A DNA stretch of 64,000 bases, taken from positions 1 through 64,000 of IMG/VR virus record IMGVR_UViG_3300043436_004480. One strand, 5' to 3'. This DNA comes from a virus. Positions 46,976 through 57,177 of the stretch are shown piece by piece; the first letter of the stretch is position 1; every line of letters starts with the position of its first letter. Position numbers and translations under genes: made by a program. The notes beneath the pieces were generated by a model. That model was not told where the DNA came from, ran no database searches, and saw only the letters and a list, made by a program, of their open reading frames with translations.

Positions 46976-49372
46976 ATGAATACTAACAAGATACTTTTCC
47001 AGACTGCTGCCGTAGGATTTCCTCCGCAGAAAATTGCCAGTTCCAAAAAAGGAAAAGAGTGGCAAAGACAATGTATGGATGCCATAATTGGAAAAGCTGC
47101 ATTGTTAAACCAACAAGGAGGAAGAAGAACAGATAGAAACTCAAAGATTAGAAATTATAATCTTTTGAATTCAATCTTAGATCCAAATGATTTTCAGTCA
47201 GTAGTTAGTTCATTAGGTTATACAGAAGATACACTTGCAAACGATCCCGCAAAACTGAGACCGTTTAATATGTTTTATCCAATACATCAACAGTTAATAG
47301 GAGAAGATTTAAAAAGACCTTTTCCTTTTACTGTATATGCTAGTGGTGGATCTATTGTGGAAGAAAAAGACAGAATGAAAAAAGAAGCAGTAGTTACTGA
47401 ACTTCTAAAAGGATTCCGTCAAAAAGTAAAAAGAACTGCAAATCCAGATGTTGAAGAAGAAGAAGTTAATCTTGATCAAGTTGTAAAAGATTACGGAAGT
47501 TCTTATTATCACAAGAAAGAAGTATTAGCAAATAAGTATTTGAAAAGTCTGTACAAGACTTGTGAATTAGATATAACTTTTAGAGATGGTTTAAGTCACG
47601 CAATTATAGTTGCAGAAGAACTTTACAAAGTTACAAAAGTAAACGGACAACCATCAGTAAGAGTAGTTGATCCTTTGCAGATCGAATTTGACTTACCTAC
47701 TGGATCTTCAAAACTTGAGGATGCATATTGGGTAAGAGAAGAAAGACAGATGACTCTTGCAGAAGTAATTGATGAATTTGCAGAAGACTTAACAGATGAG
47801 CAGATTTCCGAATTAGAAGAGTTAGGCGGAAACCACATGCAAGGTTATTCACCAACTACTGATTTTCCGGGAGTAATATCGAATGATATAGATATACGTA
47901 ATACAGAAAGGTATGGTTCTGCACAAGGAAGAAGTGTAGGAACCATAACAACTTTTGATGTGCATAATGTATGTTGGAAATCATTCAAGAAAACTCCTTA
48001 TTTAGAAGGAATAGATGATTCAGGAATTCCATTTAAAGTTCTTGTAGAAGAAAACAGAAAACTTACTTCTGAAGAAAAGAAAAAAGGTTACAAGATAAAT
48101 GTACTTTGGATAACTGAAGTTTGGGAAGGTGTAAAGATTGGCTACTTGCATTTGAAAGCAAATCCAACAGAAGTTAGATATGCTTCAATGAGCAATCCGA
48201 AAGCTGCAAAACTTCCTTACGTTGGTACAGTATATAATGCACTCAATTCTCTAGCAACTTCTATTATAGATTTAATAAGACCTTTAAATTATTTGAAGAT
48301 CATTATTATTTATAGATTAGAAAGAGAACTAGCAAAAGCAAAAGGTAAAAAGATAGTAATAGATAAAGCAAAAATTCCGGGAGATATGTCTTGGGATGAA
48401 TGGTTCTATTACTTAAATGAACAAGATGTAGAAATCATAGATACATCGAAGATTGGTTCTGGCTCTCCTAATCTTGCATACAATACTTATAAAGATCACG
48501 ATTTGACTATTTCGTCAAACGCAACTCAATACTTAGGTATTATACAATATATAGATAACGAAATTTTCAGAATTACTGGGATGAGTAGTGCTAGAATGGG
48601 AACTCCAACACAAGATGGACTTGGAGTAAACCAAATGGCAATGACTCAATCTTATGCAATTACCGAAAATCTTTTTTATCAGCATAATGATGTAAAGAAA
48701 AGAGTTCTTTCACATTTATTGCTTTTGGCGAAATACTGTTATGCAGATACAGAAAATGTAAAGTATCAGCAAATGAATGGCGACCTTCTGACGGAAATTA
48801 TAGAAATGGATGGTGGAATATTTGCTGATTCTGATTTCGATATATTTGTTATGAATAGTATCAAAGAAAATAAGATCTTTGCAACTATTGAAGCACTTGC
48901 TACTACTGCAATGCAGCAACAAAGTATAACTATGACAGAATTTGTCAAAGCATTAAAATCTGAATCATCTGCCGAAATGGAAGCTGTATTAGGAAAAGCA
49001 GAAGAAAGAAAACAACAACAACAAGAGGCATTCCAACAACAAAGTCTGCAAGTTCAACAAGAGAAAAACGAAATTGAAAAACAGAGAATGGAAATCGAAC
49101 GTCAAGAAAAACAACTTGACAGAGAAAACCAAGTTCTAATTGCAGAAATAAAATCAGGTAGCGACATACAAAGAACTATGTTAGGCCTAAATGATAATGC
49201 AGAAAATCAAGCAAACAGAACATTTGCATTAGATGCTGCAAAAAGTCAAACAGAAAATCGTAAAGTAGATGTCGAAGCTGCATTGAAGATTGCAGAACTG
49301 AAAACTAAAGTTTACGATGCAGATACCAAACTCAAAATAGCAAAAGAAAATAAACTACCCGGAGAAAAATAA
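46976..49372 (+). CDS. Portal protein, 798 aa
   Basis: Twelve copies form the DNA entry ring at the unique vertex. The order after TerL, the length and the internal helical core are those of crAss-like portals. The C-terminal 130 residues are a Gln/Glu-rich helical region (KAEERKQQQQEAFQQQSLQ) that likely forms the barrel. The stop overlaps the next ATG in TAATGA. Confidence 0.85.
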   Translation: MNTNKILFQTAAVGFPPQKIASSKKGKEWQRQCMDAIIGKAALLNQQGGRRTDRNSKIRNYNLLNSILDPNDFQSVVSSLGYTEDTLANDPAKLRPFNMFYPIHQQLIGEDLKRPFPFTVYASGGSIVEEKDRMKKEAVVTELLKGFRQKVKRTANPDVEEEEVNLDQVVKDYGSSYYHKKEVLANKYLKSLYKTCELDITFRDGLSHAIIVAEELYKVTKVNGQPSVRVVDPLQIEFDLPTGSSKLEDAYWVREERQMTLAEVIDEFAEDLTDEQISELEELGGNHMQGYSPTTDFPGVISNDIDIRNTERYGSAQGRSVGTITTFDVHNVCWKSFKKTPYLEGIDDSGIPFKVLVEENRKLTSEEKKKGYKINVLWITEVWEGVKIGYLHLKANPTEVRYASMSNPKAAKLPYVGTVYNALNSLATSIIDLIRPLNYLKIIIIYRLERELAKAKGKKIVIDKAKIPGDMSWDEWFYYLNEQDVEIIDTSKIGSGSPNLAYNTYKDHDLTISSNATQYLGIIQYIDNEIFRITGMSSARMGTPTQDGLGVNQMAMTQSYAITENLFYQHNDVKKRVLSHLLLLAKYCYADTENVKYQQMNGDLLTEIIEMDGGIFADSDFDIFVMNSIKENKIFATIEALATTAMQQQSITMTEFVKALKSESSAEMEAVLGKAEERKQQQQEAFQQQSLQVQQEKNEIEKQRMEIERQEKQLDRENQVLIAEIKSGSDIQRTMLGLNDNAENQANRTFALDAAKSQTENRKVDVEAALKIAELKTKVYDADTKLKIAKENKLPGEK

Positions 49373-50244
49373 TGAGAACAAGATCAAAAATTAATTCTGA
49401 CGGTTCAGTTACAGAACGTAGCAATCTGTCAGATCTTAATAAATACCCAGACGGTACTAAAAAGGTAAAAGCACCTAGTACAGAAACGAGAGGTGATAAG
49501 ACTGCAACGGCAATGCCTGCAAAGAGAAAGGCAATGACTAATGAAGAAGAAATAAGAAGCACAAGAGGTACACAAATGGAGCGTGGTTCTTATTATGATA
49601 ATAAGGATAAAAATCAGTTTGAAGGAGATGTTTATCAAGCACAAGACAAAGCAAGGGATATAAAAAAGGCACAACAAAACCAAAGGGATAAAGCCCTTGA
49701 AAGAGCAGTATCTGGCAAATTTGAAAAAGGTACTTCTGGTGTTTCTAATTCCAAAAAATCTCTTGCAGAAAGATATGCAGAAAACAAAGGCGGATATGCA
49801 AGAGCATTACAATCTGGAAAAGTTGTAGAGAAAAACGGAAAGAAAGTTGTAACAGATCCAGATACAGGTCTGGAATATGAATACAAAGGGAATCCGGAAA
49901 AAACTTCTGAATCTACAAAACAAGGATTGTCTAAAATAAACAATCAGATTGATGGAGATAATTCTGCAAAGAGAAGAATGCCAAAAGCAATGAATTTAAT
50001 GCCACAATCTGACAAAGTTAATATTCCTATGTCAAATCCTAAATCAGGAAATTTAGGAACTCCAAAGACTTCTTCTATGTACGATAACGAAGCTGTCAGA
50101 AAGGCAACCGGCAGAACAGGTCAAATAAGTAACCGAGACAGAATAAACGCAGCTAAAGGTAATAATACTTCTAGCACATCTACACCGGTGACTGCTTTTT
50201 CAAAAAGGGAAGAAGAATTCCAGAGAAAATTAAGAAATAAATAA
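49372..50244 (+). CDS. Basic low-complexity virion-associated protein, 290 aa
   Basis: Lys/Asn/Ser-rich protein with little predicted order. It contains FEKGTSGVSNSKKSL near residue 117, a motif also found repeatedly in the cargo-like gene at 62 kb. Start overlaps the portal stop. Its basic, disordered composition fits an internal or ejected protein, but no family is recognised. Confidence 0.65.
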   Translation: MRTRSKINSDGSVTERSNLSDLNKYPDGTKKVKAPSTETRGDKTATAMPAKRKAMTNEEEIRSTRGTQMERGSYYDNKDKNQFEGDVYQAQDKARDIKKAQQNQRDKALERAVSGKFEKGTSGVSNSKKSLAERYAENKGGYARALQSGKVVEKNGKKVVTDPDTGLEYEYKGNPEKTSESTKQGLSKINNQIDGDNSAKRRMPKAMNLMPQSDKVNIPMSNPKSGNLGTPKTSSMYDNEAVRKATGRTGQISNRDRINAAKGNNTSSTSTPVTAFSKREEEFQRKLRNK

Positions 50245-50269
50245 TTTCGTAACCAATCTTTAAATTAAT

Positions 50270-51316
50270 ATGTCAACAAAAGCAAGTGAAATCGAAGAAA
50301 CCTTTGAAGATACAAATGACTTCATTGGAAATTTAGTATCGCAAGATACTTCTGCCCAGACAGATTTGAATTCAGGAGATAATGATCCTGATGAAGATGA
50401 TGATGATGCAGATGATGATTCTGGAACTCAGATTGCAGATGATTCTGCAACTAGTCAATCATCTCAGCAAACCGCACCTGCAAATAAATCAGTAGAAGAA
50501 ATTCTAGATGTATTTACAGAACATCTATTTATTCCAGCAGAAGGAGTAGATGTAACAAACAAAGAAGAAGTTTCAAAACTATTAGATTATCATAACACTA
50601 CTGTTATTGATACTTTTATAGATCAGACAAAAGAAAATCTATCTGAAAAAGAAGTTATGCTTTTAGAAGCACTTACTTCTGGAATTCCTTTGTCAGAAAT
50701 TGATTTTGATTTTCAGGCTGTTGATTATTCACAAGTGGATGAAACAGACGAAGAAAATCAAAGAAACTTGTTATTTGATTACTATGTTAATGTTAATAAT
50801 ATGGACGAAGAAGATGTAGAAATTTTAATTTCTTCTCTTAATCCTGAAACATTAGCTAGCAGAGCAAGAGTAGCAAAGGAAAAACTTTCCGATTTTCAAC
50901 TTTTGGAAATTCAGAATGCAAAGGAACTGCACGAAAGGAGACTCGAAGAACAAGAAATTATCGAGAGACAACAACTTGCAGATTTTAAGAGTAAAATTTT
51001 GAGTATAGACTCAGTAGCAGGAATGAATTTATCAAACGAAGATAAACTTGCTATATATGATTACTATACTTTGCCAGTAAAAAATGGAAAAACTCAAAAT
51101 GAGTTAGACCAGACAAGTATTGATAATGTTGCTTTGCGAGCAATAATGAACATAAAGAATATTTCTTTAGATAAATTGAGCAGACAGGCAGAAACAAAAG
51201 TTGTAAATAGACTTTTAAGAGTTGGTTCATCAGAACAAAATACAGGTGGCAGAACTGTTCAGGGAAAATCTGGAATTGCTACTACGCAAAATACTACCTT
51301 TGCTTATGACCTATAA
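50270..51316 (+). CDS. Scaffold-like acidic protein, 348 aa
   Basis: The first 80 residues are acidic and disordered (DNDPDEDDDDADDDSG), followed by a long helical region (KAKEKLSDFQLLEIQNAKELHER-like). Position immediately before the major capsid gene is that of head scaffolding proteins. Ends in Thr/Gly-rich tail (NTGGRTVQGKSGIA). Inferred from composition and place. Confidence 0.65.
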   Translation: MSTKASEIEETFEDTNDFIGNLVSQDTSAQTDLNSGDNDPDEDDDDADDDSGTQIADDSATSQSSQQTAPANKSVEEILDVFTEHLFIPAEGVDVTNKEEVSKLLDYHNTTVIDTFIDQTKENLSEKEVMLLEALTSGIPLSEIDFDFQAVDYSQVDETDEENQRNLLFDYYVNVNNMDEEDVEILISSLNPETLASRARVAKEKLSDFQLLEIQNAKELHERRLEEQEIIERQQLADFKSKILSIDSVAGMNLSNEDKLAIYDYYTLPVKNGKTQNELDQTSIDNVALRAIMNIKNISLDKLSRQAETKVVNRLLRVGSSEQNTGGRTVQGKSGIATTQNTTFAYDL

Positions 51317-51338
51317 TAATAACAATAATATATAAACC

Positions 51339-52859
51339 ATGCCAGCAGAAGCACAATTTAATGCAGGAAGGTTATCTAACTTACAGGTAACCACTCAAGA
51401 AGCACTTGTAGGAAATCTTTCTACAAGCGATCACTTAGAACGAATGTTCGCAACAGAACGCCATAAACTAGGAAGATTTTTATCTTACGAACTTGGTGGT
51501 AGGAATGTAAAAAATGGAAAATTCTTAATGCAGTTCTTGACTGGCGGTTTAGGAAATGAAATTTTTACAGAAAGCGAAGAATTCAGTTGGGATTTAATTC
51601 TCCCTCAGATTTATTACGGTGAAGTAATAAAAGATGCAACAGAAGTTGAACCGAACAACGAATTCGTTGGTAGGTATCATACTGTATTTAGGGTTGTAAT
51701 GAAAGATAAAGTCTTTAACCAAAGAGATATTATCTATTCAGATAAAAACATTGACATCACCTGTCAAGTTTGTGCAGAACCAGTTCCGTATTCAGCAGGT
51801 GGTTGGATGTATTCATTGGTAATTTCAAATGCAGACAAAGATTTGTATTTGACCAAAGATGCAATTAGTACTGGTGCTAAATGGAGCAGAGACTTTACAG
51901 CAGTTGAAGAACTGTCAACTAAAGTTGAAAGTGGTAGAGCGCATACATCAGCAATGTTTGTAAACAATCTTACCACAATCAGAACAGGTTATTCAGTTTC
52001 TGCAAAGTTAGCAATGCAGAAGATGATAATTGAAATTCCAGATTCAGAAGGTAAGTTCCACAAAAAATGGATCAACTATGCTGACTGGCAGAACATGATT
52101 GATTTCCAAAATGATTTTGAAAATCTATTGTTCTACGGAAATCCATCATTTGACCAAAATGGTTTGAGCCACTTAAAAGGTAAAAACGGAAAAGTAATTA
52201 AAATTGGTGCTGGGGTTCGTTCTCAGATTTCCGATTCAATGAAGCATTTCTACAAAGGTTCATTTACTTATGATTTCTGGGATGAAATCCTATTGGATAT
52301 GTCATACCAAGTACAAAGAAATGGTGGAAATCATAACTTTGTTGCATTCACAGGTAAAATGGGTATGCGTAAGATTACCGAAATGGTAAATAAGAAATGG
52401 AAAGGAATGGTTACTCCGAATTTCATTAGTAATGATGCACGTTTCTTGGATGGAAAAGGTCAAGAAATGCAATTCTTAGGAATGGAATTCCAAACAATTC
52501 ATTTCCCGAACGGAATTAAGTTAACCGTAAAAGAACTTCCTGCATACGATGAAATGTCAGGTCGTGGTTTAACAAGAGATCCGTTAACAAACAAACCAAT
52601 TGAATCTTCAAGATTTACATTGATGAATTTTGGTACAGCAGATTCAAGTGGTACTAAGAATATCAGAAAAGTCACCAGAAAAAGTTCAGAAAGAATGTGG
52701 TACACAGGTGGTTCAATTGATCCAATGGGTATTGTTTCAAATTCTAAATCGAAAATGGGAAGTACTGATATTGATGGTTACGAATTGCACAGGATTACAG
52801 AAGGCGGTGTAATTATTACCGATCCTACTCAATGTTGTGAAATTATCATGAAAGCATAA
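51339..52859 (+). CDS. Major capsid protein (HK97 fold), 506 aa
   Basis: Length and place match the crAss-like MCP of about 500 residues. Regular alternating strands and helices with Gly-rich turns occur, e.g. LGRFLSYELGGRNVKNGKF and MLYSQ-like core segments (SYQVQRNGGNHNFVAFTGKM). It builds the T=9-like capsid in related phages. It is followed by a strong terminator, probably setting its high expression apart from the genes downstream. Confidence 0.85.
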   Translation: MPAEAQFNAGRLSNLQVTTQEALVGNLSTSDHLERMFATERHKLGRFLSYELGGRNVKNGKFLMQFLTGGLGNEIFTESEEFSWDLILPQIYYGEVIKDATEVEPNNEFVGRYHTVFRVVMKDKVFNQRDIIYSDKNIDITCQVCAEPVPYSAGGWMYSLVISNADKDLYLTKDAISTGAKWSRDFTAVEELSTKVESGRAHTSAMFVNNLTTIRTGYSVSAKLAMQKMIIEIPDSEGKFHKKWINYADWQNMIDFQNDFENLLFYGNPSFDQNGLSHLKGKNGKVIKIGAGVRSQISDSMKHFYKGSFTYDFWDEILLDMSYQVQRNGGNHNFVAFTGKMGMRKITEMVNKKWKGMVTPNFISNDARFLDGKGQEMQFLGMEFQTIHFPNGIKLTVKELPAYDEMSGRGLTRDPLTNKPIESSRFTLMNFGTADSSGTKNIRKVTRKSSERMWYTGGSIDPMGIVSNSKSKMGSTDIDGYELHRITEGGVIITDPTQCCEIIMKA

Positions 52860-52881
52860 CAAAAAATATCATTATATTTGT

Positions 52882-52908
52882 GGGAGAAGAGCAATCTTCT
52901 CCCTTTTT
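52882..52908 (+). terminator. Strong terminator after the major capsid gene
   Basis: GGGAGAAGA-GCAA-TCTTCTCCC has a perfect 9-bp stem and is followed by TTTTT on the + strand, 23 bp after the MCP stop. Confidence 0.88.
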
Positions 52909-52925
52909 ACTTAATCTAAACATCC

Positions 52926-53813
52926 ATGAGTATCAAAACTTTAGTACCAATTAAAGCAACTAATTCTTTTCTTGGTTTGCAGACAGATCCTGCATTGAAA
53001 AATTTAACAAGACTTCCAGAAGCAGGAACCAGACTAGGACTTGCAGAAGATGATTACGGAAATGTAATTACTGGGATTCCTGAAAGCGAAAGAGCAGAGT
53101 TAGAAAAAGAATTAGGATTAAAATCTGGTCAACTTTCTACAAGTTCTGAATTCTGGAGAACTTCTCCTGCATTCAAAGCAGGTATTACGATTCCAGCAGA
53201 AGGTTTAACTTTAGATCTAGGTAAAGCAGAGGATAAAGTTAAATGGTACTTGATGCAGACGTATGACATTTTGCAGACTGGAGCAATCAGAAAAGCAAGT
53301 CATGAATTTTATGTAAAAGATGAAGAACAAGAACTAAAAGTTTCTTCTGAAAAGCTTACTAAGAAGAAATTCTTGTACGGTTTGTATGTAAACTGGAATT
53401 TAAAAGACAAACGTGACTTCTTGTATGCATCTGGAGTAAAACATTTAGGTCTTTCTGAATTGAAGATTGATGATTTGGTTTCTACTAGAATTGAAGATAA
53501 GACCGCAGAATCTTATGAATTGTTAAAAGATCCAAGATACAATAAAATTGTAATGTTGGAAAAACTTTTAACTACTTCTGTAATTACATATTCTCCTCAA
53601 TTAATGAGATATGAATTCCAAGATGAAGCATTAGCAGAAACAAAAGATGGACTATTAGCACTACTTGCCAGACAGGATGAAAAAACTGGTGCATTAGTTC
53701 AAAGAATTAGACTTGTCTATGCAGACAGATTGAAATCTAATGAATATGTAGATTTAGCATCTGAAACTGATTTGACACCGGCAAAAGAAGCTCCCGCAAA
53801 AGCAGATAAATAA
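52926..53813 (+). CDS. Conserved head-region structural protein, 295 aa
   Basis: Mixed alpha/beta protein directly downstream of the MCP and its terminator. Begins MSIKTLVPIKATNSFLGLQ, has a helical middle (KVKWYLMQTYDILQTGAIRK), and ends with an Ala/Lys-rich tail. Possible auxiliary capsid or head-completion protein, by position only. Confidence 0.65.
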   Translation: MSIKTLVPIKATNSFLGLQTDPALKNLTRLPEAGTRLGLAEDDYGNVITGIPESERAELEKELGLKSGQLSTSSEFWRTSPAFKAGITIPAEGLTLDLGKAEDKVKWYLMQTYDILQTGAIRKASHEFYVKDEEQELKVSSEKLTKKKFLYGLYVNWNLKDKRDFLYASGVKHLGLSELKIDDLVSTRIEDKTAESYELLKDPRYNKIVMLEKLLTTSVITYSPQLMRYEFQDEALAETKDGLLALLARQDEKTGALVQRIRLVYADRLKSNEYVDLASETDLTPAKEAPAKADK

Positions 53814-54541
53814 TGACAGCCTTAGAATTTCACGAACTCTTTAGACTTCGTATTGACAGAATGGATGGATCTTATCTCCCTGATATATTAGCAGAGGAGA
53901 TAGATTCATTTCTAAATGTTGCACAACTGCAAATTCTGAAAACGAAGTATGGAATAAATAATATTTACCAGAAAGGATTTCAAGAAATTCAGAAGAGAAC
54001 AGACGATCTGAATCCAATAACTGGGACTTTTTACTTATTCCCAGAAAAAGCAAAAGATAGATTGGAGAGGACGGAACTTAAATTCGACTTCTCCAAACTT
54101 CTATTGCCAACAGAACAAGCAGATTCATATTTAGAATCTTACTTTGTAGATAGCAATAAAGAATACTTAATATTCTTACGTGCAGAAGCAAGAACAAAAG
54201 TTGATAAATGTGATTACAATTGGCAAAAAGTAAATATTGTGCAAATTGATGATCTGAATCATTTGCTAAAAGATCCGCACAATCGTCCTACTGCTGAATA
54301 TCCAGTAGCTTACTTTGTCGAAAATCGAATTGTGATGCCCATTACAAATTTCGAAATAGAAGTGCTAAAGATAAACTGTATCTTTAAACCAGATAAAATA
54401 AGTCTAGCAGAAGATAAAACTACAAATTTACCTGAATTAGTTCACGATGAAATTGTAGAAAGAGCAATAACTCTAGCATTAGAATCTATTGGACATCCGA
54501 GAATTCAAATACAACCACAAATATCACAGAAAACTGAATAA
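53813..54541 (+). CDS. Head-tail connector ring protein, 242 aa
   Basis: N-terminal helices (MTALEFHELFRLRIDRMDG) resembling adaptor proteins, then a beta-rich half. It overlaps the previous gene by 1 bp and sits where crAss-like phages encode ring proteins joining portal and tail. The codons for FPEKAKD contain an exact dispersed 11-mer. Confidence 0.6.
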   Translation: MTALEFHELFRLRIDRMDGSYLPDILAEEIDSFLNVAQLQILKTKYGINNIYQKGFQEIQKRTDDLNPITGTFYLFPEKAKDRLERTELKFDFSKLLLPTEQADSYLESYFVDSNKEYLIFLRAEARTKVDKCDYNWQKVNIVQIDDLNHLLKDPHNRPTAEYPVAYFVENRIVMPITNFEIEVLKINCIFKPDKISLAEDKTTNLPELVHDEIVERAITLALESIGHPRIQIQPQISQKTE

Positions 54542-54543
54542 TT

Positions 54544-55971
54544 ATGAGTGAATTAGAAAATGCTACACGCAGGCAGTACATTCAAAATACGAATACTGCC
54601 GGAACAAGAACAGGTGATCCTGCTGCAAATTTAGCAGAAGGTGAAATTGCAATTGTAGATAGAGCCGGAAAAATCATAACTGTTGGTGGTGCAAATCCAT
54701 ACACAGGAAATGCTTTGCAGAAAGAAATTGCAATTGTGCAGAAACTTGACGGAAGTATTGATTATAGTCCGTGGTTTAAAACTTCGGATATTGAAGTTCT
54801 ATCAAAAGAAGCTTACAAAGCACCAGATCAACAAGTTTTGGTTTTAGGTGTTGCAGGAACAGTTGGCAGAAATCCAGTTTGGACTGCTGCGGAAACATAT
54901 CGAATGTCGGTGGAATTTGAAGACCGAACTCGTGTGGCTGCAAATAGAAATCCTGAAAGATACTTTGTTTCAACTCTGGCTACAACTAGTCAAGCTGATA
55001 AATTAGCACTGTTTTCAGATTTCTTAGCCCAACTTCAAGCAGATAACTATTGCAAAAAGTTTTGCAGAGCATATTTAACTGCAAATGGAAGTTTTGTTGC
55101 TTCTACAACAGCAGGAGCAAACGCAAACTCAACTTATGCATTTACAAAAGGTTCTAAAACAGTAACCGTTACTATTTTAGGAACTGCAACTGTTGGAAAC
55201 TCAGTTATTGCAGATGCTTGGTGGAAAATTTCAAATAATCCACAAACAAATTTAATTTCTGGCGCACCAGTCGCATCTTCTCCAGTTTATAAAATTGTAG
55301 CTGCATCTAATGCATCGCAAGTTTATACTTTGACTTTAGATCGTCCATACGAAGGTGAAACTCAGACTTTAACTTTAGGAGCAAACGCAGTTGCAACTCA
55401 AATTACAGTTATAGCTGCTGCAAATACAGCAACCGTTACTGAATTTGGAATTGGAATTGTTGGTTTACGTCAGCCATTCGGAGAAAGAATTGGCAGACAC
55501 ATTGTAAGAGTCTATGCAAACTTGGGCGTAGATGATATAAATCGTGGAATAAGAACTTTAACCGAATCAAGTTCTTCAACTTCAATTCAAGAAGCAGATT
55601 ACGGTGCAGGTGCTTGGGAAACAATTTTTGATATGGAAAGACAAAGTATGTTTGCAAATGGTTCTCAGAATCATGGAGAGTGCATTCGTATTCGTCCTGC
55701 ATTTAGAACTTTGGAAAATGGAGCGTACAGTCTCTTTAGTATTTTTGTTAACAGCAAAACACAAAGAGCAATGTACACAACAGGAGTTGCACCACTTGCA
55801 ATGCACATTGCAATAAATGCAGGAGCCGGTGCTGGATTTGAAACCTCTGATACAACAATGGTTTATTTCAATACTGTATTAGGACTAATTGCAGTTGCTG
55901 AAAAAATCGTACCTGATTCAACGGCTTGGAACGCAGCATATACAAGTGGCGGTGTAACTATTGCATCGTAA
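54544..55971 (+). CDS. Virion structural protein, Ala/Thr-rich, 475 aa
   Basis: Beta-rich domains with repetitive small residues, e.g. ASTTAGANANSTYAFTKGSK, and a second half containing GLRQPFGERIGRHIVRVYANLG. Place between the ring proteins suggests a tail or decoration component. Ends in a strong terminator, so probably made in many copies. Not assigned further. Confidence 0.65.
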   Translation: MSELENATRRQYIQNTNTAGTRTGDPAANLAEGEIAIVDRAGKIITVGGANPYTGNALQKEIAIVQKLDGSIDYSPWFKTSDIEVLSKEAYKAPDQQVLVLGVAGTVGRNPVWTAAETYRMSVEFEDRTRVAANRNPERYFVSTLATTSQADKLALFSDFLAQLQADNYCKKFCRAYLTANGSFVASTTAGANANSTYAFTKGSKTVTVTILGTATVGNSVIADAWWKISNNPQTNLISGAPVASSPVYKIVAASNASQVYTLTLDRPYEGETQTLTLGANAVATQITVIAAANTATVTEFGIGIVGLRQPFGERIGRHIVRVYANLGVDDINRGIRTLTESSSSTSIQEADYGAGAWETIFDMERQSMFANGSQNHGECIRIRPAFRTLENGAYSLFSIFVNSKTQRAMYTTGVAPLAMHIAINAGAGAGFETSDTTMVYFNTVLGLIAVAEKIVPDSTAWNAAYTSGGVTIAS

Positions 55972-55992
55972 TTACAGAATCTGTAAATTAAA

Positions 55993-56016
55993 AAAAGGGG
56001 GCGAAAGTCCCCTTTT
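55993..56016 (+). terminator. Terminator after the 475-aa structural gene
   Basis: AAAAGGGGG-CGAAAG-TCCCCTTTT on the + strand, stem of 5 G:C or G-U pairs extended by A:T pairs and followed by TTTTCTTGTTTT. Confidence 0.8.
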
Positions 56017-56031
56017 CTTGTTTTATTTAGT

Positions 56032-56039
56032 TATATTTG
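56032..56039 (+). promoter_or_regulatory. Possible leaderless promoter -7 element (TATATTTG)
   Basis: TATATTTG ends 3 bp before the ATG of the next gene and directly follows a terminator, exactly as before the primase. No good -33 box. Confidence 0.4.
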
Positions 56040-56042
56040 TAT

Positions 56043-56720
56043 ATGTTACTAAGTCAAATAGTTTACGACATTCTGAACACAGTTTCAAAAGGAGTTCCAG
56101 CAGATGATACTCCATATAGTGAACGTCATTTGGTTTATTTGATAAATAATACCAGAGCATTACTTATTCGTTCCGAAACTGAAAAAGGAAAAGAAATTGC
56201 TGGAAATATAGTTCAGAATTTAAAAGGCGTAAAAGTAACAAGAGAAAAATCATCTTTAACAGAATGTTGCAGTCCAAACCAATGTTTGTATGTAACAGAA
56301 AAAGAACTTCCTGTACCAATATCGACAAACAGCAAAACTTTGTTTACTTATGTTGGTAATGATAAAGGAAAATCTTTTCAGGCAACATCATATCAAAATA
56401 TAAACTACGACAGATCTTCTTCTATAACTAAAAATATGACAAGGTATTTTTATTTAGAGAAAAGAATTTATATAGTTGCTCCTAGAAATGAGTCTGGTTT
56501 AGAATACATAAACATTCATGGAGTTTTTGAAGATCCTCATTTAGCAAACACATTTGCAACTTGTGAATGTGAAAACGGAGTTTGCGATTCATCAATCGAA
56601 TTTGAATATCCAATAAAGTCAGATATGCTTTTAAATTTAAAGGATATGATAGTTAAGAGAGATGTTGCTTATATGAACTCGTTTGTTAATGACAGTTTGA
56701 ATAACACATCACCATCTTAA
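56043..56720 (+). CDS. Tail/connector protein, 225 aa
   Basis: ATG at 56043 (MLLSQIVYDILNTVSKG); the upstream TTG frame includes the -7 element. N-terminal helical part, then a beta-rich half with a Cys cluster (ATCECENGVCDSS). Likely one of the ring proteins, by order of genes. Confidence 0.62.
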   Translation: MLLSQIVYDILNTVSKGVPADDTPYSERHLVYLINNTRALLIRSETEKGKEIAGNIVQNLKGVKVTREKSSLTECCSPNQCLYVTEKELPVPISTNSKTLFTYVGNDKGKSFQATSYQNINYDRSSSITKNMTRYFYLEKRIYIVAPRNESGLEYINIHGVFEDPHLANTFATCECENGVCDSSIEFEYPIKSDMLLNLKDMIVKRDVAYMNSFVNDSLNNTSPS

Positions 56721-56721
56721 T

Positions 56722-57177
56722 ATGACAAACGCATACGATATTTCTTACTTTGTTTCATTTGATGAAACAATGAGCAAAGAAAAAGAAGTTCCTACTTTAA
56801 AATCATTATTTTTAAAAGCTGGAATAAAATACTCTTTGGCAAAAGAAATACTTACTGAATATTTTAAACTTGTTCCGCAGGCACTTGTAAATAACGGAGA
56901 ATATTCATTTCCGGGATTAGGCAAAGTATCAATACGAAGATACAAAGGCAAGAGAACAAAAATGTTAGATTATAAGCATTATAAACTAACCGGAGAAATT
57001 CAGCATATTTATGATACTGAACTAGATAGAAACTATTTCAGATGTTTGTGGACAAGACCTTTTAATGCAGCTAGTCATAATTATAGATTATCAATATCTA
57101 TAAGGTGTTTCAGAGCAATGAAAAAAACAATAGAAGATAACAATCTTCAAAACAATTATCCTTTGCAGAAATCATGA
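56722..57177 (+). CDS. HU/IHF-fold structural-region protein, 151 aa
   Basis: A helix pair (VPTLKSLFLKAGIKYSLAKE) is followed by NNGEYSFPGLGKVSIRRYKGK, the Gly-Leu-Gly turn of the HU/IHF fold. crAss-like phages have an IHF-like gene in this exact place among ring-protein genes. It may have a structural rather than nucleoid role. Overlaps the next gene by 4 bp. Confidence 0.65.
   Translation: MTNAYDISYFVSFDETMSKEKEVPTLKSLFLKAGIKYSLAKEILTEYFKLVPQALVNNGEYSFPGLGKVSIRRYKGKRTKMLDYKHYKLTGEIQHIYDTELDRNYFRCLWTRPFNAASHNYRLSISIRCFRAMKKTIEDNNLQNNYPLQKS

Noticed and set aside
52873-52880. TATATTTG before the MCP terminator as a promoter
   Set aside because: No TTG at the right distance, and the terminator follows within a few bases.
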